Below are positions 1 through 5,719 of a stretch of 6,445 nucleotides of DNA, piece after piece. How positions within the stretch are numbered: position 1 is the first letter of the stretch; each line of letters opens with the position of its first letter. The DNA comes from Candidatus Kaiserbacteria bacterium. GTDB lineage: Bacteria > Patescibacteria > Paceibacteria > UBA9973 > UBA2100. Both the position numbers and the translations under genes were made by a program. The DNA lies in contig NVTG01000075.1 of assembly GCA_002401495.1 (NCBI GenBank), positions 1 to 6,445 on the forward strand, in the 5' to 3' direction. The notes below the pieces were generated by a model. It was not told where the DNA came from and searched no databases. It saw only the letters and a list, made by a program, of their open reading frames with translations.

Positions 1-230
1 CATCATCATCGATACCGTTGTAGATATCTTTATCTGAAACCCTGCTTGTTCTTATTATTCTGATGATGGAGTCCTCTGGTTTATCCTGTTGCAGCAGCCC
101 TTCTATTTTCAGTTCGGGTTGATAGTTACCAAACTCATCTTTGAAATCTAAAATGTTCAAATCCTTTTCACAGGAAAGCAAAACGGGCGAAATCAGTAGT
201 ATCAATAATAATATTCTATTTTTCGAATCA
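1..230. other. Suspected non-viral (bacterial) segment or chimeric join at the left edge
   Basis: Read on the minus strand, this stretch encodes a hydrophobic signal segment, a lipobox-type LLSC and the beginning of a mature lipoprotein; all neighbours to the right are virus-like. Local GC is about 38% over 1-180, with one 60-base block near 47%, and falls to about 25% over 181-240, the region where the protein character changes. Composition alone does not prove a different origin. The boundary is placed by protein content only, between about 215 and 240. Alternatives are a genuine gene fusion or a virus that captured a bacterial gene. Confidence 0.45.
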
Positions 231-463
231 ATAAAAGTTAGTTTGTTTGTTTGACATGATTTTATTTGAAACCCAAGTGAATTTGCAAAGTGTTTCAGAA
301 ATTCAATAAAATTAACTTGAAATGGGTATCCATATTGACCAAACAAATAATGCGGTGTATCTGGTAGTGCATCCATGCAAATAAAACACGAAACATCCTG
401 AAACACTTGAAGATTTACAAATTCGAGATCCCATCCAGCACCAATGTAAGCACATACAGACAT
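1..463 (-). CDS. Hybrid open frame: viral-like N-terminus joined to a bacterial-type lipoprotein, 3' end missing
   Basis: The frame begins at an ATG whose first base is 463 and stays open to the window edge, giving 154 codons without a stop. Residues 1-80 start MSVCAYIGAGWDLEF and carry FICMDALPDTP, a layout (YIGAG-D..., then an aromatic/ID-P stretch, then YG) that I recall from short uncharacterised giant-virus proteins; this is recollection, not a search. Residues 82-98 are then a hydrophobic signal segment ending in a lipobox-like LLSC (Cys98), followed by EKDLNILDF, ELKIEGLL and YNGIDDD. That is the usual start of surface lipoproteins of Bacteroidota or Marinimicrobia (DUF4249-like). A lipobox 98 residues into a protein makes no sense for export, so the frame is probably two unrelated pieces joined by chance in frame. 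The ATG lies 33 bases downstream of the Hsp70 stop on the same strand, which suits a real viral gene start. The full-length product is doubtful. Confidence 0.5.
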   Translation of the reverse strand, partial: MSVCAYIGAGWDLEFVNLQVFQDVSCFICMDALPDTPHYLFGQYGYPFQVNFIEFLKHFANSLGFQIKSCQTNKLTFIDSKNRILLLILLISPVLLSCEKDLNILDFKDEFGNYQPELKIEGLLQQDKPEDSIIRIIRTSRVSDKDIYNGIDDD

Positions 464-496
464 ATCTCAATGTACTACAGTATAAATAGCGATTCT
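464..496 (-). promoter_or_regulatory. Short leader between Hsp70 and the left-edge gene
   Basis: Only 33 bases separate the Hsp70 stop from the next minus-strand ATG. Read on the minus strand the gap contains CTATTTATAC, an AT-rich TATA-like element about 20-30 bases before the ATG, in the place where an NCLDV late-type promoter would be expected. There is no hairpin of note and no ribosome-binding-site pattern. The promoter call rests on position and composition only. Confidence 0.25.
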
Positions 497-2437
497 TTAA
501 ACCGCCTCATCTGCAAAGTCAATTTCATCTAAATCGATTCCATCCAGTTTAGTGCCACCTTCTACAAAATCATCAAAATTGTCTTTTGGTTTATTCGATA
601 CACCATTTAATGTTTCTTCGACTTCTTCAAGTTTATCTTCAAGTTCTTCGATTGTTGCAGAATTACCAAAACTTTCAAACCACTCATAGATTGTATCAAG
701 ATATTCTTGCCATTCCACATTTTCAGAACAAGATGTTGAAACACGATAGAGATAATTTTCCAATTCTGTACGTGTTTCAATGCGATTTTTTTCAACTGCG
801 TCAACCTTTTCATTTTCCTGTGCTTCTTTTATTAAATTTTCAATTTCTTCATTTGAAAGATGACCTTTTTCGTTTTTAATTACAAGTTTTTCTTTAACAT
901 CTCCATCTTTATTCCAAGCAACAATATTTAAAATACCATCTTCGTTTATTTCAAACGAGATTTGAATACGTGGAGCACCACGTGGAAGTTTTGGAATCCC
1001 TGTTAGATGAAATTCTCCAAGCAATCTGTTATCGCGCACAAACTGTCGTTCTCCTTCAAAAACACTTATTGTGACAACTTCTTGATCGTCTGCAAATGTT
1101 GTGTATTGTTCTTCGCATTTTGCTGGTATGGTTGTATTTCTGGAAATAACTGGCGACATCAATCCACCATGTACTTCGATACCAATTGTCAATGGAGCAA
1201 CATCAATGAGTAATATGTCATCAATGCTACTATGTTCTATATTTGACAAGATAGCAGCTTGAATTGCGGCGCCATATGCAATTGCTTCATCGGGATTTAT
1301 ACTTTTATTGAGTTTTTTGCCATTGAAATATTGAGATATATCATTTTGAAGTTTTGGAATTCTTGTACTGCCACCAACCAGTACTATTTCATCGATGTCA
1401 TTAGGACCCATTTTTGCATCAATCAACACGGTTTCAATGTATTTAATACATTTTTTGAAATGCGGACGACATATTTCTTCGAATCGTGCACGTGAAATCG
1501 TGCTAACAAAATCAATTCCTTCGCAAAGAGAATCTAAATCGATTGTTGCTTGGGTAGAAACAGATAAAACACGCTTTGCTTTATCACATTCAAACAATAG
1601 CCGTTTTAATGCTTTTGGACGAGATTTTAGATTTATTTTATATTTTCTTCTGAATTGTGTAATAAATAATTCCGCCATTAAATTATCAAAATCTTGACCA
1701 CCAAGATGTGTATCACCTCCAGTCGCTTTAACATGGAACACACCTTCGTCGATTCGCAAGACTGTAAAATCTGAAGTTCCACCACCAATATCCACAATTA
1801 GCACATTTTGACCTTTATTTGCTTTATCATTACCAATACCATATGCCAACGATGCTGCAGTTGGTTCATTGATAATTCGAAGAACTTGTAGGCCAGCAAT
1901 ATTCGCCGCATCAACAGTCGCCTGACGTTGACTGTCATTAAAATATGCAGGAACAGTTATAACTGCTTCAGATATTTGTTCTCCAAGATATGATTCAACG
2001 TCCGATTTCAATTTTCTTATTAGCATACTGCTGATTTCTTCAGGAAGAAAACGTCGTTCTTCTTTGCGGTACTCGACACATATTACAGGATTCCCGTATT
2101 CATTCGAATCAACTTTGAAAGGCCAATATGAAATATCATTTTGAATTTTTGCATCTGAGAATTTACAACCAATTAGACGTTTTGCATCATATATTGTATT
2201 TTTTGGATTTCGCGAGGCTTGTGCTTTTGCTGCATCGCCAATAAATCTTTCATTTTCAGAAAATGCTACCCAACTTGGAGTTGTTCGATTTCCATGATCA
2301 TTCGATACAATTTCTACATGTCCATTTCTAAACACAGCAGAAACACAATATGATGTTCCTATATCAAAAGAAACTGCCACTTTTTCTTTAAACACATTTG
2401 TATTTCCAAAAGGCGGATTGAACGTGCCGCCGTTCAT
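497..2437 (-). CDS. hsp70: Hsp70 family molecular chaperone (eukaryotic cytosolic type)
   Basis: ATP-driven chaperone that binds exposed hydrophobic peptides; in a virus it would aid folding or assembly of virion proteins in the host cytoplasm. The 646-residue protein is full length. The nucleotide-binding domain spans about 20-400: phosphate-1 DIGTSYC (25-31), catalytic-lysine motif DAKRLIG with Lys86, NEPTAASLAYG (190-200), phosphate-2 DIGGGTSD (216-223) and LVGGSTRIP (353-361). The interdomain linker is DDILLIDV (406-413). The beta-sandwich substrate domain follows to about 525 (RNTTIPAK, VFEGER, LPRGAP), then a helical lid to about 615 and an acidic tail. The tail ends in DEAV, not the cytosolic EEVD that docks TPR co-chaperones, and no KDEL-type ER signal is present. 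A 16-residue Asn/Gly/Pro-rich extension precedes the domain. The chosen ATG is the first after an A-rich leader, 47 bases from the preceding minus-strand gene, which suggests serial transcription. Hsp70 genes are known in mimivirus relatives. Family assignment is very secure. Confidence 0.97.
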   Translation of the reverse strand: MNGGTFNPPFGNTNVFKEKVAVSFDIGTSYCVSAVFRNGHVEIVSNDHGNRTTPSWVAFSENERFIGDAAKAQASRNPKNTIYDAKRLIGCKFSDAKIQNDISYWPFKVDSNEYGNPVICVEYRKEERRFLPEEISSMLIRKLKSDVESYLGEQISEAVITVPAYFNDSQRQATVDAANIAGLQVLRIINEPTAASLAYGIGNDKANKGQNVLIVDIGGGTSDFTVLRIDEGVFHVKATGGDTHLGGQDFDNLMAELFITQFRRKYKINLKSRPKALKRLLFECDKAKRVLSVSTQATIDLDSLCEGIDFVSTISRARFEEICRPHFKKCIKYIETVLIDAKMGPNDIDEIVLVGGSTRIPKLQNDISQYFNGKKLNKSINPDEAIAYGAAIQAAILSNIEHSSIDDILLIDVAPLTIGIEVHGGLMSPVISRNTTIPAKCEEQYTTFADDQEVVTISVFEGERQFVRDNRLLGEFHLTGIPKLPRGAPRIQISFEINEDGILNIVAWNKDGDVKEKLVIKNEKGHLSNEEIENLIKEAQENEKVDAVEKNRIETRTELENYLYRVSTSCSENVEWQEYLDTIYEWFESFGNSATIEELEDKLEEVEETLNGVSNKPKDNFDDFVEGGTKLDGIDLDEIDFADEAV

Positions 2438-2484
2438 CTTACAATTGTGTTTTTTTTTATTTTTTGATTTGACCCGAATGACAG
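2438..2484 (-). promoter_or_regulatory. A-rich leader upstream of Hsp70
   Basis: On the minus strand this gap holds an almost pure A tract (CAAAAAATAAAAAAAAACAC) ending about 10 bases before the Hsp70 ATG, followed by the 8-base palindrome ACAATTGT. A-rich tracts just before the start are common in large DNA virus promoters and leaders. The canonical mimivirus early motif AAAATTGA is not present. The promoter role is inferred from position. Confidence 0.35.
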
Positions 2485-2859
2485 TTAGAGATTGCCGAGA
2501 CCCGATGCGATATTTTCAGTTCCATCGCTTCCAGAAAGACCAGTTAATAAAAAAACAATTGAGCCAGCCAAAAAATTTAATGCAAGTGTCAATACAAGTT
2601 TCATATACAACAATGGATTTTTCAAACTATATGAAAGTCCAGTCAATCCAAGATGTGAATCCAATTTTAACCGCATTGCTCGAGATGCAACAAGAACCAA
2701 TAGCAGCTTTGCGAATGGAACAATGTTATCTACCAATCTATTGATTGCTGTTATTGAAATGGTGCCAATATCTTTTATAGTGAATCCCGAAAACTGAACC
2801 AAAGTGAAAACGAACAAGACTGCAACAATTGCAAGAACTATATCGGTTTCAAAATCCAT
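2485..2859 (-). CDS. Small multi-pass membrane protein, unknown function
   Basis: A 124-residue hydrophobic protein I do not recognise. Three segments could span a membrane: about 7-25 (IVLAIVAVLFVFTLVQF), about 46-60 (VPFAKLLLVLVAS) and about 83-107 (LLYMKLVLTLALNFLAGS, then IVFLLTG). A basic patch (RAMRLK) follows the second segment, and a short Gly/Ser/Asp-rich end (GLSGSDGTENIASGLGNL) follows the last. No cysteine is present. No cleavable signal peptide is evident; the first helix is probably a signal anchor. It starts at the ATG beside a 67-bp region shared with the divergent TB2/DP1/HVA22-like gene and ends 47 bases before Hsp70. Small proteins of this type in giant viruses are often virion or factory membrane components; that role is inference. 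Confidence is for a real gene. Confidence 0.75.
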   Translation of the reverse strand: MDFETDIVLAIVAVLFVFTLVQFSGFTIKDIGTISITAINRLVDNIVPFAKLLLVLVASRAMRLKLDSHLGLTGLSYSLKNPLLYMKLVLTLALNFLAGSIVFLLTGLSGSDGTENIASGLGNL

Positions 2860-2926
2860 ATTGGTATTTACTCTATTATAACTTAAGAAAAAATCTATAA
2901 TCTATGTAATATCAGATATTAATAGT
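2860..2926. promoter_or_regulatory. Divergent promoter region between two membrane-protein genes
   Basis: These 67 bases separate two start codons pointing away from each other, so promoters for both genes must lie here or in the coding ends. The sequence is strongly AT-rich and contains TTAAGAAAAAATCTA at 2883-2897. A near copy, TTAAGAGAATCTA, occurs at 4313-4325 in the other divergent region of the window. The element lies about 30-45 bases from both starts. Function is inferred from position and recurrence. Confidence 0.4.
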
Positions 2927-3508
2927 ATGAACCTTGAAATTTTTAAACAGTGTTCTTTACCTGCAATTGTTTTCGTAACTGTTGCAGCAACATATATTGG
3001 GTTGCGACTTATTCGTCCATTGATTGGTGTTGGGTATCCTCTTTTAAAAACATGTAAAATTCTAAAAATGCATCGCGAAAAAGATTCTATTAAACGCGAA
3101 AATATTCTTCTTCGACAAATGGCAAAATATTGGGCATGCTATGGAATATTTACATTTTTCGAAGCAATGTTTGACCATTTTGCACCGTATATCATTCCAT
3201 TCTATTATCAAGGAAAATTTTTTGCAATGATTGCATTGCAATGCAATTGGGGAGACAAACCAGTTTGTGTTATCCTATTTGATCAATATATCTATCCAGT
3301 ATACAAAGATATTTACCCATTTTATGTAATTGCGATTGATAAATATGTTCTTACAATGCTTTATCCAAACATTGATTCCTTTTTTGAAAAGAATGCAAAT
3401 CTTGTTGTAATCAAAAGATTTAAGAATTTTAAAGATGAGACAAAACAAAAACTGACAGAGTTTGTTGAAACCAGCAATGTTTCAACTAAAAATAAAACTA
3501 AGCAATAA
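2927..3508 (+). CDS. TB2/DP1/HVA22 (REEP/Yop1-like) ER membrane-shaping family protein
   Basis: The 193-residue protein carries the order of motifs typical of the TB2/DP1/HVA22 family: a hydrophobic N-terminal hairpin (about 11-40) ending in GYPLLKTCKIL (36-46), then QMAKYWACYGIFTFFEAMFD (64-83), matching the family's WxxYWxxYxxFxxxE region, then PFYYQGKFFAMIALQCNW (91-108) and FDQYIYPVYKDIYPF (118-132). Family members insert wedge-like hairpins in the ER membrane and stabilise tubules or high curvature. A viral copy could reshape host ER into factory or virion precursor membranes (inference). After the domain come another hydrophobic stretch (about 131-147, PFYVIAIDKYVLTMLYP) and a basic, hydrophilic tail (163-193). 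It starts at the first ATG of the divergent region; the next gene begins 52 bases downstream on the same strand. The family call is from motif memory and is fairly strong. Confidence 0.82.
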   Translation: MNLEIFKQCSLPAIVFVTVAATYIGLRLIRPLIGVGYPLLKTCKILKMHREKDSIKRENILLRQMAKYWACYGIFTFFEAMFDHFAPYIIPFYYQGKFFAMIALQCNWGDKPVCVILFDQYIYPVYKDIYPFYVIAIDKYVLTMLYPNIDSFFEKNANLVVIKRFKNFKDETKQKLTEFVETSNVSTKNKTKQ

Positions 3509-3560
3509 AACTGTTTTCTGGAGACAAGTTAGAACATATTTTATCTTTTATTTTGATTTG

Positions 3561-4082
3561 ATGGCAGATGTAGTACATGAACAACTTGTGTTGGTTGGTG
3601 ATATTTCAACAGCAAAAGATACACAAGAATTTACAAATTCATTAATTGCAACAAAGATACTTGCTTTTGAAATAGAAATATATTTTTTGAAACACAATAT
3701 CTCTGTTCCTGAAACATTGGCAATTAACAAAAGCAATTTGAATCCAATAACAGTTGCATCGATTTTATTGGCATTCAAGATAAATGAAGATTTCTCGTTA
3801 ATTTGGGAAGATGTTTCTATTCGTAGATTTTCAACAAAAATTGGAATTTTAAAATATCATGATCTTATTCGTCATTGGGAATCTCATCTGTTTCATATTC
3901 TAACCACTCTTCTTCCTGGTGGGATTCTGAATCTGTACTGGTTTCGGGAAATTCCCGAGGACGAATTATTGGGTCTGTTTGAGAAAACACTTTCTGATAA
4001 ATATCTTGCAGAAACAATTCACCGGAAGATTCATTACCAGACTTGTGACATGTGTCGAACCAATTTTTTACATACCCTTTAA
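3561..4082 (+). CDS. Possible cyclin-like protein; 3' part overlaps an antisense gene
   Basis: I place the start at the ATG at 3561 (MADVVHEQLVLVGD), giving 173 residues. An in-frame ATG at 3462 would overlap the preceding gene by 47 bases and add residues that look like an out-of-frame reading of it. Residues 30-115 are predicted helical and resemble a cyclin box of the Pho80-like type: IATKILAFEIEIYFLKHN, then NPITVASILLAFKINEDF (61-78) against the usual ...LLASKxxED, then a run ending STKIGILKYHDLI followed by RHWESHLFHIL (104-114) against GGIxxxELNxLExxFLxxL. The spacing between the first two helices is shorter than normal, so the match is tentative. Cyclins activate cyclin-dependent kinases; a viral copy would act on host cell-cycle or transcription kinases. 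From residue 102 on, the codons lie opposite the 3' end of a minus-strand gene. The end may be over-long if a frameshift is present: stops in the other two frames lie at 3850 and 3860. Existence of the gene is fairly sure; function is not. Confidence 0.55.
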   Translation: MADVVHEQLVLVGDISTAKDTQEFTNSLIATKILAFEIEIYFLKHNISVPETLAINKSNLNPITVASILLAFKINEDFSLIWEDVSIRRFSTKIGILKYHDLIRHWESHLFHILTTLLPGGILNLYWFREIPEDELLGLFEKTLSDKYLAETIHRKIHYQTCDMCRTNFLHTL

Positions 4083-4245
4083 GAATGTATCTTTCAATGA
4101 AATAAATATAATTAATATAGTCTGTTGTTGTTTTGAATGTTTGGCCCATAAATATAATCAATCCAGACTGTCTCGGAATAATTCCTTTCCATTCGATTCC
4201 TGACAATCTTGATTTGAATGTAATGGTGTCGTTTTCAATGCTCAT
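3865..4245 (-). CDS. Orphan protein with acidic C-terminal tail, unknown function
   Basis: A 126-residue protein I do not recognise. Residues 1-95 read as a compact domain rich in aromatic and Ile residues (TTTDYINYIYFIERYILKGY at 39-58, then KNWFDTC at 60-66). Two cysteine-free thirds flank the single Cys66. Residues 101-126 form a disordered acidic tail (12 Asp/Glu of 26, with QEEEWLEYETDEIPNDE). No transmembrane segment or signal peptide is visible. The ATG at 4243-4245 faces the 96-base divergent region shared with the sphingomyelinase-like gene. Without this gene, 4083-4341 would be an unusually long empty stretch for this genome. The composition looks like a real viral protein. Its last 73 codons and stop run opposite the 3' end of the plus-strand cyclin-like frame; the acidic tail in particular is antisense to that protein's predicted last cyclin helix. 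Confidence 0.68.
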   Translation of the reverse strand: MSIENDTITFKSRLSGIEWKGIIPRQSGLIIFMGQTFKTTTDYINYIYFIERYILKGYVKNWFDTCHKSGNESSGELFLQDIYQKVFSQTDPIIRPREFPETSTDSESHQEEEWLEYETDEIPNDE

Positions 4246-4341
4246 TTGTTATTACAGATTAACATAATATTATGGCTCAAACGGCTTTCAAAGAAATTCG
4301 TTTATATTTAGTTTAAGAGAATCTAACATTAAAACCCAAAG
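4246..4341. promoter_or_regulatory. Divergent promoter region with palindrome and shared motif
   Basis: These 96 bases lie between start codons pointing apart. They contain a perfect 12-base palindrome CATAATATTATG (4263-4274), an AT-rich TTTATATTTAG (4301-4311) and TTAAGAGAATCTA (4313-4325), the near copy of the element in the other divergent region. The plus-strand gene starts 16 bases after the last motif, behind ACATTAAAACCC. The symmetric site could serve both directions. All roles are inferred. Confidence 0.4.
4263..4274. repeat. Perfect 12-bp palindrome in the divergent promoter
   Basis: CATAATATTATG reads the same on both strands. It lies 18 bases before the minus-strand ATG and 67 bases before the plus-strand ATG. 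It is made almost only of A and T, so chance is a serious alternative in this AT-rich sequence. If functional, a dimeric DNA-binding protein is the simplest reader. Confidence 0.4.
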
Positions 4342-5322
4342 ATGAATCCCGAGAAAGAATATCATGTAGTTTCTCCGCCATCAATTAAAATTTTATCATT
4401 GAATGTGGCTTGTTTGCCATTTCCAATAACAACATCTTGCTGTAGCAGAATTACAAAAATCTGCAAACAAGTAATTTCAAACAATATAGATATTGTATGT
4501 TTTCAAGAATGTTTCGACAAAAGATGTCAAACAATTATATCTGAAATGTTTATGGAAACTCATCCATATCAAATACTGCACCAGAGATATTGTGCGCCTG
4601 GAGTACTCGATTGGATAAATTGGCTTGAAGATTCGGGATTGGTGGCTGTATCACGATACCCGATTACTGGTCAACATTTTGTTCCATTTAAAAATATCAA
4701 GGGCCTCGATGCACTGTGCTGGAAAGGAATTCTTGGATTTTCTGTAAAATTCTCAGAAAAAAATTCACTAATGGTATTCAATACACATTTAAACTCTGAT
4801 GAACAATTTAGCGGAAAAAAGAATTTAAGTAAAATGCGAACATTGGAACTCGAAGAAATTGTTTCGTTTATTGTCAGTGAAACTGTAAAATACGATATAT
4901 GTCCACCAGTTATTGCATGTGGAGATTTTAATATTACGGAAGTTGGTAAAGAATATACGACAATGATGGATAAATATGGATTTGGAGATGTTTGGCGTAA
5001 CGAATTTCCAGATAAAGATGTCAATCCTGGATATACATGGGATGGAATTAGAAACAGAAATATGATTCACACACAAAATCGAAACAGAATTGATTATTTT
5101 CTTGATATATTCAAAAACATTGAATTTGAAAAAGATGGATGTAAACTTTTCATTCCTGGCACAGAACCAAATGAATGTCTCTCTGATCATTTTGGAGTTG
5201 TATGTGAGATCACAACATCATCTCTGAAAGAATCAAAATTGCAAATTAAAGAATGTATCACCGAACCATTTAATATTTTTTCATTTTTCGCACGCATTCT
5301 ATTAATAAACATACAAGTATAA
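4342..5322 (+). CDS. Endonuclease/exonuclease/phosphatase superfamily protein, neutral sphingomyelinase-like
   Basis: The 326-residue protein has the full set of metal-dependent phosphodiesterase motifs of the EEP fold: SLNV (Asn21), DIVCFQECFD (metal-binding Glu56), VFNTHLNSD (His149), CGDFNI (Asp195, Asn197), NRIDYF (Asp251) and catalytic SDHFGV (Asp282-His283). Within the superfamily, DSGLVAVSRYPI (97-108), DALCWKGILGFSV (123-135) and the GYTWDG segment (230-235) are closest to neutral sphingomyelinases, which cleave sphingomyelin to ceramide and phosphocholine. A phosphoinositide phosphatase, deadenylase or nuclease role cannot be excluded from sequence alone. After the domain (ends about 290) is a 36-residue tail whose last part, FNIFSFFARILLINIQV, is hydrophobic and could associate with a membrane, in keeping with a lipid substrate. 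No cleavable signal peptide is seen, so it probably acts in the cytoplasm. It lies directly upstream of two small membrane-protein genes on the same strand. Superfamily is secure; substrate is inferred. Confidence 0.9.
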   Translation: MNPEKEYHVVSPPSIKILSLNVACLPFPITTSCCSRITKICKQVISNNIDIVCFQECFDKRCQTIISEMFMETHPYQILHQRYCAPGVLDWINWLEDSGLVAVSRYPITGQHFVPFKNIKGLDALCWKGILGFSVKFSEKNSLMVFNTHLNSDEQFSGKKNLSKMRTLELEEIVSFIVSETVKYDICPPVIACGDFNITEVGKEYTTMMDKYGFGDVWRNEFPDKDVNPGYTWDGIRNRNMIHTQNRNRIDYFLDIFKNIEFEKDGCKLFIPGTEPNECLSDHFGVVCEITTSSLKESKLQIKECITEPFNIFSFFARILLINIQV

Positions 5323-5370
5323 ATCTGGTTATTATTTTCATTTTGAAAGATATAACACATTCAATAAAAC
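5323..5370 (+). promoter_or_regulatory. Short AT-rich leader before the 85-residue membrane protein
   Basis: The 48-base gap ends in TTCAATAAAAC directly before the ATG. Similar (A/T)TAAAAC strings precede the next gene (ATATAAAACAG) and the phosphodiesterase gene (ACATTAAAACCC), suggesting a shared start-proximal promoter or leader element for this plus-strand run. A weak 5-bp hairpin (TTTCA, loop TTT, TGAAA) is also present and may mean nothing. Confidence 0.3.
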
Positions 5371-5628
5371 ATGGATCTATTTCTTGACAATCCTGTATGG
5401 GTTGGAGCATCCGTTCTTGTTGTTGTTGTGATTATGAGCATTGTTGATAAACACTATCGAAACACAGAACCGCCTATCGACAATGGTCCATTGGGAGACG
5501 AACATTTGAATTTTCCAACAGAAGAAGAAGTAGAATCTGCATCTGAAGAACAAACCAATAACTATTATCCAGAACCATCATCTGATTTGATGCCATTACC
5601 AATGAATTCAATGCAACCAGTTTTCTAA
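5371..5628 (+). CDS. Small single-pass membrane protein, unknown function
   Basis: This 85-residue protein has one clear transmembrane helix at about 9-25 (VWVGASVLVVVVIMSIV) followed by DKHYR, so the positive side and the long tail probably face the cytoplasm or virion interior. Residues 31-85 are hydrophilic and disordered-looking: an acidic EEEVESASEEQ stretch, then a Pro/Met-rich end (SSDLMPLPMNSMQPVF). No cysteine and no recognised domain. The ATG follows an AATAAAAC leader. It sits 48 bases after the phosphodiesterase gene and ahead of another protein with an N-terminal hydrophobic anchor and a disordered tail, so both may be parts of the same structure, for example a virion inner membrane. 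That is inference from architecture. Confidence 0.75.
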   Translation: MDLFLDNPVWVGASVLVVVVIMSIVDKHYRNTEPPIDNGPLGDEHLNFPTEEEVESASEEQTNNYYPEPSSDLMPLPMNSMQPVF

Positions 5629-5656
5629 GATAAATGTTTGCTTCCAAATCAATATT

Positions 5657-5690
5657 TTTTTGAATTTACTTAAAGTTGAAAATTCAAAAA
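5657..5690 (+). terminator. AT-rich hairpin, likely 3'-end signal of the 85-residue protein gene
   Basis: TTTTTGAATTT (5657-5667) pairs perfectly with AAATTCAAAAA (5680-5690), an 11-bp stem with a 12-base loop. It starts 28 bases after the stop codon and ends 29 bases before the next ATG. In mimivirus, mRNA 3' ends are known to be set by such intergenic palindromes, so an equivalent role here is plausible. The stem has a single G-C pair, so stability is modest. Confidence 0.5.
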
Positions 5691-5719
5691 TAATATCTCG
5701 TTATTACAATATAAAACAG

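Noticed and set aside
586..1697. Several plus-strand open frames of 68-100 codons inside the Hsp70 gene
   Set aside because: They lie antisense to well-conserved Hsp70 domains, have no leader and show low-complexity Phe/Leu/Gln or Cys/Asn-rich composition typical of reverse readings.
2418..2797. Two plus-strand frames opposite the three-helix membrane protein
   Set aside because: Their composition looks random. The minus-strand reading gives clear transmembrane segments and fits the divergent promoter layout.
3462..3560. Upstream ATG extending the cyclin-like frame by 33 residues
   Set aside because: It starts inside the TB2/DP1/HVA22-like gene and the added residues look like its tail read out of frame; the ATG at 3561 leaves a normal 52-base gap.
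3548..3778. Minus-strand frame of 76 codons opposite the cyclin-like gene
   Set aside because: It has no promoter-like leader and sits wholly antisense to the better supported plus frame.
4671..5190. Two minus-strand frames inside the phosphodiesterase gene
   Set aside because: They are antisense to intact catalytic motifs, so they are shadows.
5660..5719. TTG start giving a 20-residue extension of the methionine-rich protein
   Set aside because: The TTG lies in the hairpin stem; the ATG at 5720 follows the same ATAAAAC-type leader as the neighbouring gene.
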